This document shows positions 62,401 through 64,000 of a stretch of DNA of 64,000 nucleotides, piece after piece. Positions within the stretch are counted from its first letter, which is position 1; each line of letters opens with the position of its first letter. The notes beneath the pieces are model-generated. The model was not told the DNA's origin and did not search any database. It saw only the letters and a list, made by a program, of their open reading frames with translations. The stretch covers positions 248,001-312,000 of the forward strand of contig JAEILZ010000001.1 in the NCBI GenBank assembly GCA_018873225.1, read 5' to 3'. Source of the DNA: [Phialemoniopsis] sp. UDSM-2020. Lineage: Eukaryota > Ascomycota > Sordariomycetes > Thyridiales > Thyridiaceae. A program made the position numbers and the translations under genes.

Positions 62401-63773
62401 TTCCTGATACTACGGTGCTTATTTACAACGTCTATTCGCTCCCTCGTACACGATGGCGATAGCCTCTCACGGGCCTTCGCGCCAACTCTTTCTCATGACA
62501 TACTGGCATACTCAGACAAAAGAAAATAAGCCACCTGTGGGCATGATAATAGCCAACGCCGCTAGTGACCTGGTATCAGTGAGAAGGCGTGTTAGTTATC
62601 AAGAAGCGTGCTGCGAATGACCTCGGTGAGCCAAAATCCGTCTAGCTTCAAGAACAGGGCTCATTTGCCTCCACCCGATCACCCGTACCCTGCACTTCCT
62701 GTGCCTGTTAGGCAGAATCCAGTATCTTGGCACACGATCTTTTAACTTTCTATCTACGATTCACGAGAGGTTCTTACATTCAACGTTGAAATCACCGAAG
62801 TCTCCAAACGGTACACCGACATCGATTTGGCCGAAATCTCTGACGCGTCAAGAAGGAACTCGGCGCCAGCATCTGCGAACATACACGATGTACCCACAGA
62901 CGTTAAGCGTAAGTCTCGACTTGATTTGTTGCATATGAGTTCGACTAGCAGCGCTGAGTGTGCTCTATCCCCACAAGCTGCAGATCAGACTCAAGCGTGA
63001 AGAATTACTTCTTTAATGTCGGAGGTAAATTCACTACAACGATGGAACACTCGGTACCGTAGTGATTACTACCACCTCCGTTGTAAAGCAGAGAGTTTCG
63101 ACATAGCTCACGGGTGCGAATTGAGCGCCTGGCTGACTTCCTTGAGTTCCAGCCTGTTCGTCATCTCAATCATGCCAGTGCCACTGGCTTGAGCCTTGAC
63201 ACCCAACCACGGATAATGCGAGTGACCACCATATATGCGCTGTTGTGTGGTCCTGTACTTCCAAGAGCACTAGATGAAATAGGCTGCTATAAAAATCATC
63301 TCGAGAAGGGAACACGGCCGGCATCTACTTCAAGCCGACTCCCTCGCCAGCATACTGAAGGCTCCTCGCCCAGAGGTCTGTTCCACCGAGATGCGAGACT
63401 GAAACAATTTGACGTACGCTTACGGTGGCTGTACAAGTGCACGCGAAGGGTATGGTTAACAAAATTTCTGATGTCGGACCCATGGTGTTGTTATACGCCC
63501 ATAGAAACTTCATGAATATGACGTTATGTTGTTCTGCCGATGTTCGCTCTGTGCCGCGCTAAGACATGTCCCACCGCCTGTTAGTAGCCGGCTCTGGGTC
63601 TAGCAGAGTTGGGGGATGAATTGCACGAAAACGCGTTAGGGATCGCTAATCATTTTAACAGGGCGCATCCTGGACACGATCCTCAACAGATCTTGGAAGA
63701 CGTCGAGAACTTTCGCGTTTCTCCTTTTTGAGTTGCACAAGATCATCTCCCTCGTACGAAAGCTCCAGAGATC
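59477..63773. other. Gene-poor tract of 4.3 kb
   Basis: I cannot support any gene here. The longest frames (59081-59834, 60699-61280, 61002-61306, 62056-62322) have no family patterns, overlap each other on both strands and lack matching splice signals. The first part must contain the amino acid permease promoter. A small Pro/Ser-rich minus-strand frame at 62056-62322 is the most protein-like but remains unsupported. No tRNA, transposase or terminal repeats were recognised. Confidence 0.4.
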
Positions 63774-64000
63774 ATGCCGAGTAAAGATACAGAGACAGCG
63801 GTGGAGGCGAGGACTCGTGGAAATGAGCTGTACAAGAAGGGTCAATTACTGCAGGGTGGGTGTGCACTGGTCCTCACGCGTCGCGGTATGCCAGCTAACG
63901 AGTGCTCCAACAGCCGAAAACGCCTACAAGCGCGCAGCGAACCTGGACCCAAACGACGCTTCCCCGCCGTCCAACCTCTCTGCAGTCGCTTTTGAGCTAG
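63774..64000 (+). CDS. TPR-domain protein, N-terminal part (runs off the window)
   Basis: Exon 1 is 63774-63855 and exon 2 starts at 63914 and continues beyond the window. The joined N-terminus reads EARTRGNELYKKGQLLQ-AENAYKRAANLDPNDASPPSNLSAVAFEL. This is a tetratricopeptide helix pair (G-N-x-L-Y-K...A-x-x-x-Y-x-x-A-x-x-L-D-P-x-x). The 58-bp intron has a GTGGGT donor and a CAACAG acceptor, and it completes the Ala codon of QAEN. TPRs bind partner proteins. Any further domain is outside the window, so the function cannot be named. Confidence 0.82.

Noticed and set aside
1..64000. CRISPR arrays, insertion sequences, ribosomal RNA, transposon ORFs
   Set aside because: No regular repeat-spacer pattern, no transposase or reverse transcriptase pattern and no rRNA sequence was seen. 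The content is that of eukaryotic nuclear DNA.

Overview
The window is nuclear DNA from a filamentous ascomycete (Pezizomycotina, most likely Sordariomycetes). Genes carry short introns of about 43-110 bp with GTAAGT/GTACGT donors, CTAAC-type branch sites and YAG acceptors. The families present are fungal ones: class III chitin synthase, NudE, velvet, Zn2Cys6 regulators, FunK-like kinase, URC4/DUF1688 and GH95. I reconstructed 24 protein genes by joining reading frames across splice sites and checking that each joined CDS stays in frame. I also found two gene relics.

Layout: 1-8.7 kb is mostly housekeeping: the start of a Kre9/KNH-type wall protein (-), class III chitin synthase (+), cytosolic tryptophanyl-tRNA synthetase (+) and NudE (-). 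8.7-16.9 kb is gene-poor and holds a small secreted protein (-), a GC-rich C-terminal relic and a very compact velvet-domain protein (-). 16.9-38.2 kb is a dense accessory stretch. It contains three Zn2Cys6 regulators (one with tandem zinc clusters), two sugar-porter MFS transporters, a sulfamidase-like sulfatase, a penicillin-acyltransferase-like Ntn hydrolase, an HpPgdA-type deacetylase, a Dal5/Tna1-type transporter and two SDR oxidoreductases. 38.6-43.2 kb holds a degenerate kinase-like protein and a ten-exon secreted Ser/Thr-rich protein. 43.4-48.8 kb is a divergent pair of GH95 alpha-L-fucosidase and MFS sugar transporter. 49.5-59.5 kb holds a relic of a D-amino-acid-oxidase-type flavoprotein, an alpha/beta hydrolase, URC4, two unrecognised proteins and an amino acid permease. 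59.5-63.8 kb has no gene I can support, and the start of a TPR protein reaches the right edge.

Most interesting region: in the 16.9-38.2 kb stretch, three hydrolases have families whose known members act on N-linked substituents (N-sulfate, N-acyl amide, N-acetyl or related C-N bonds). All three lack visible signal peptides, and they are interleaved with three transporters and three regulators. I infer, but cannot prove, a locus that imports N-substituted amino sugars or amides and strips them in the cytosol. The sulfatase fits this: its activation motif has Gly where the ER formylglycine enzyme normally needs Pro. The neighbouring fucosidase/transporter pair shows the same import-then-hydrolyse logic.
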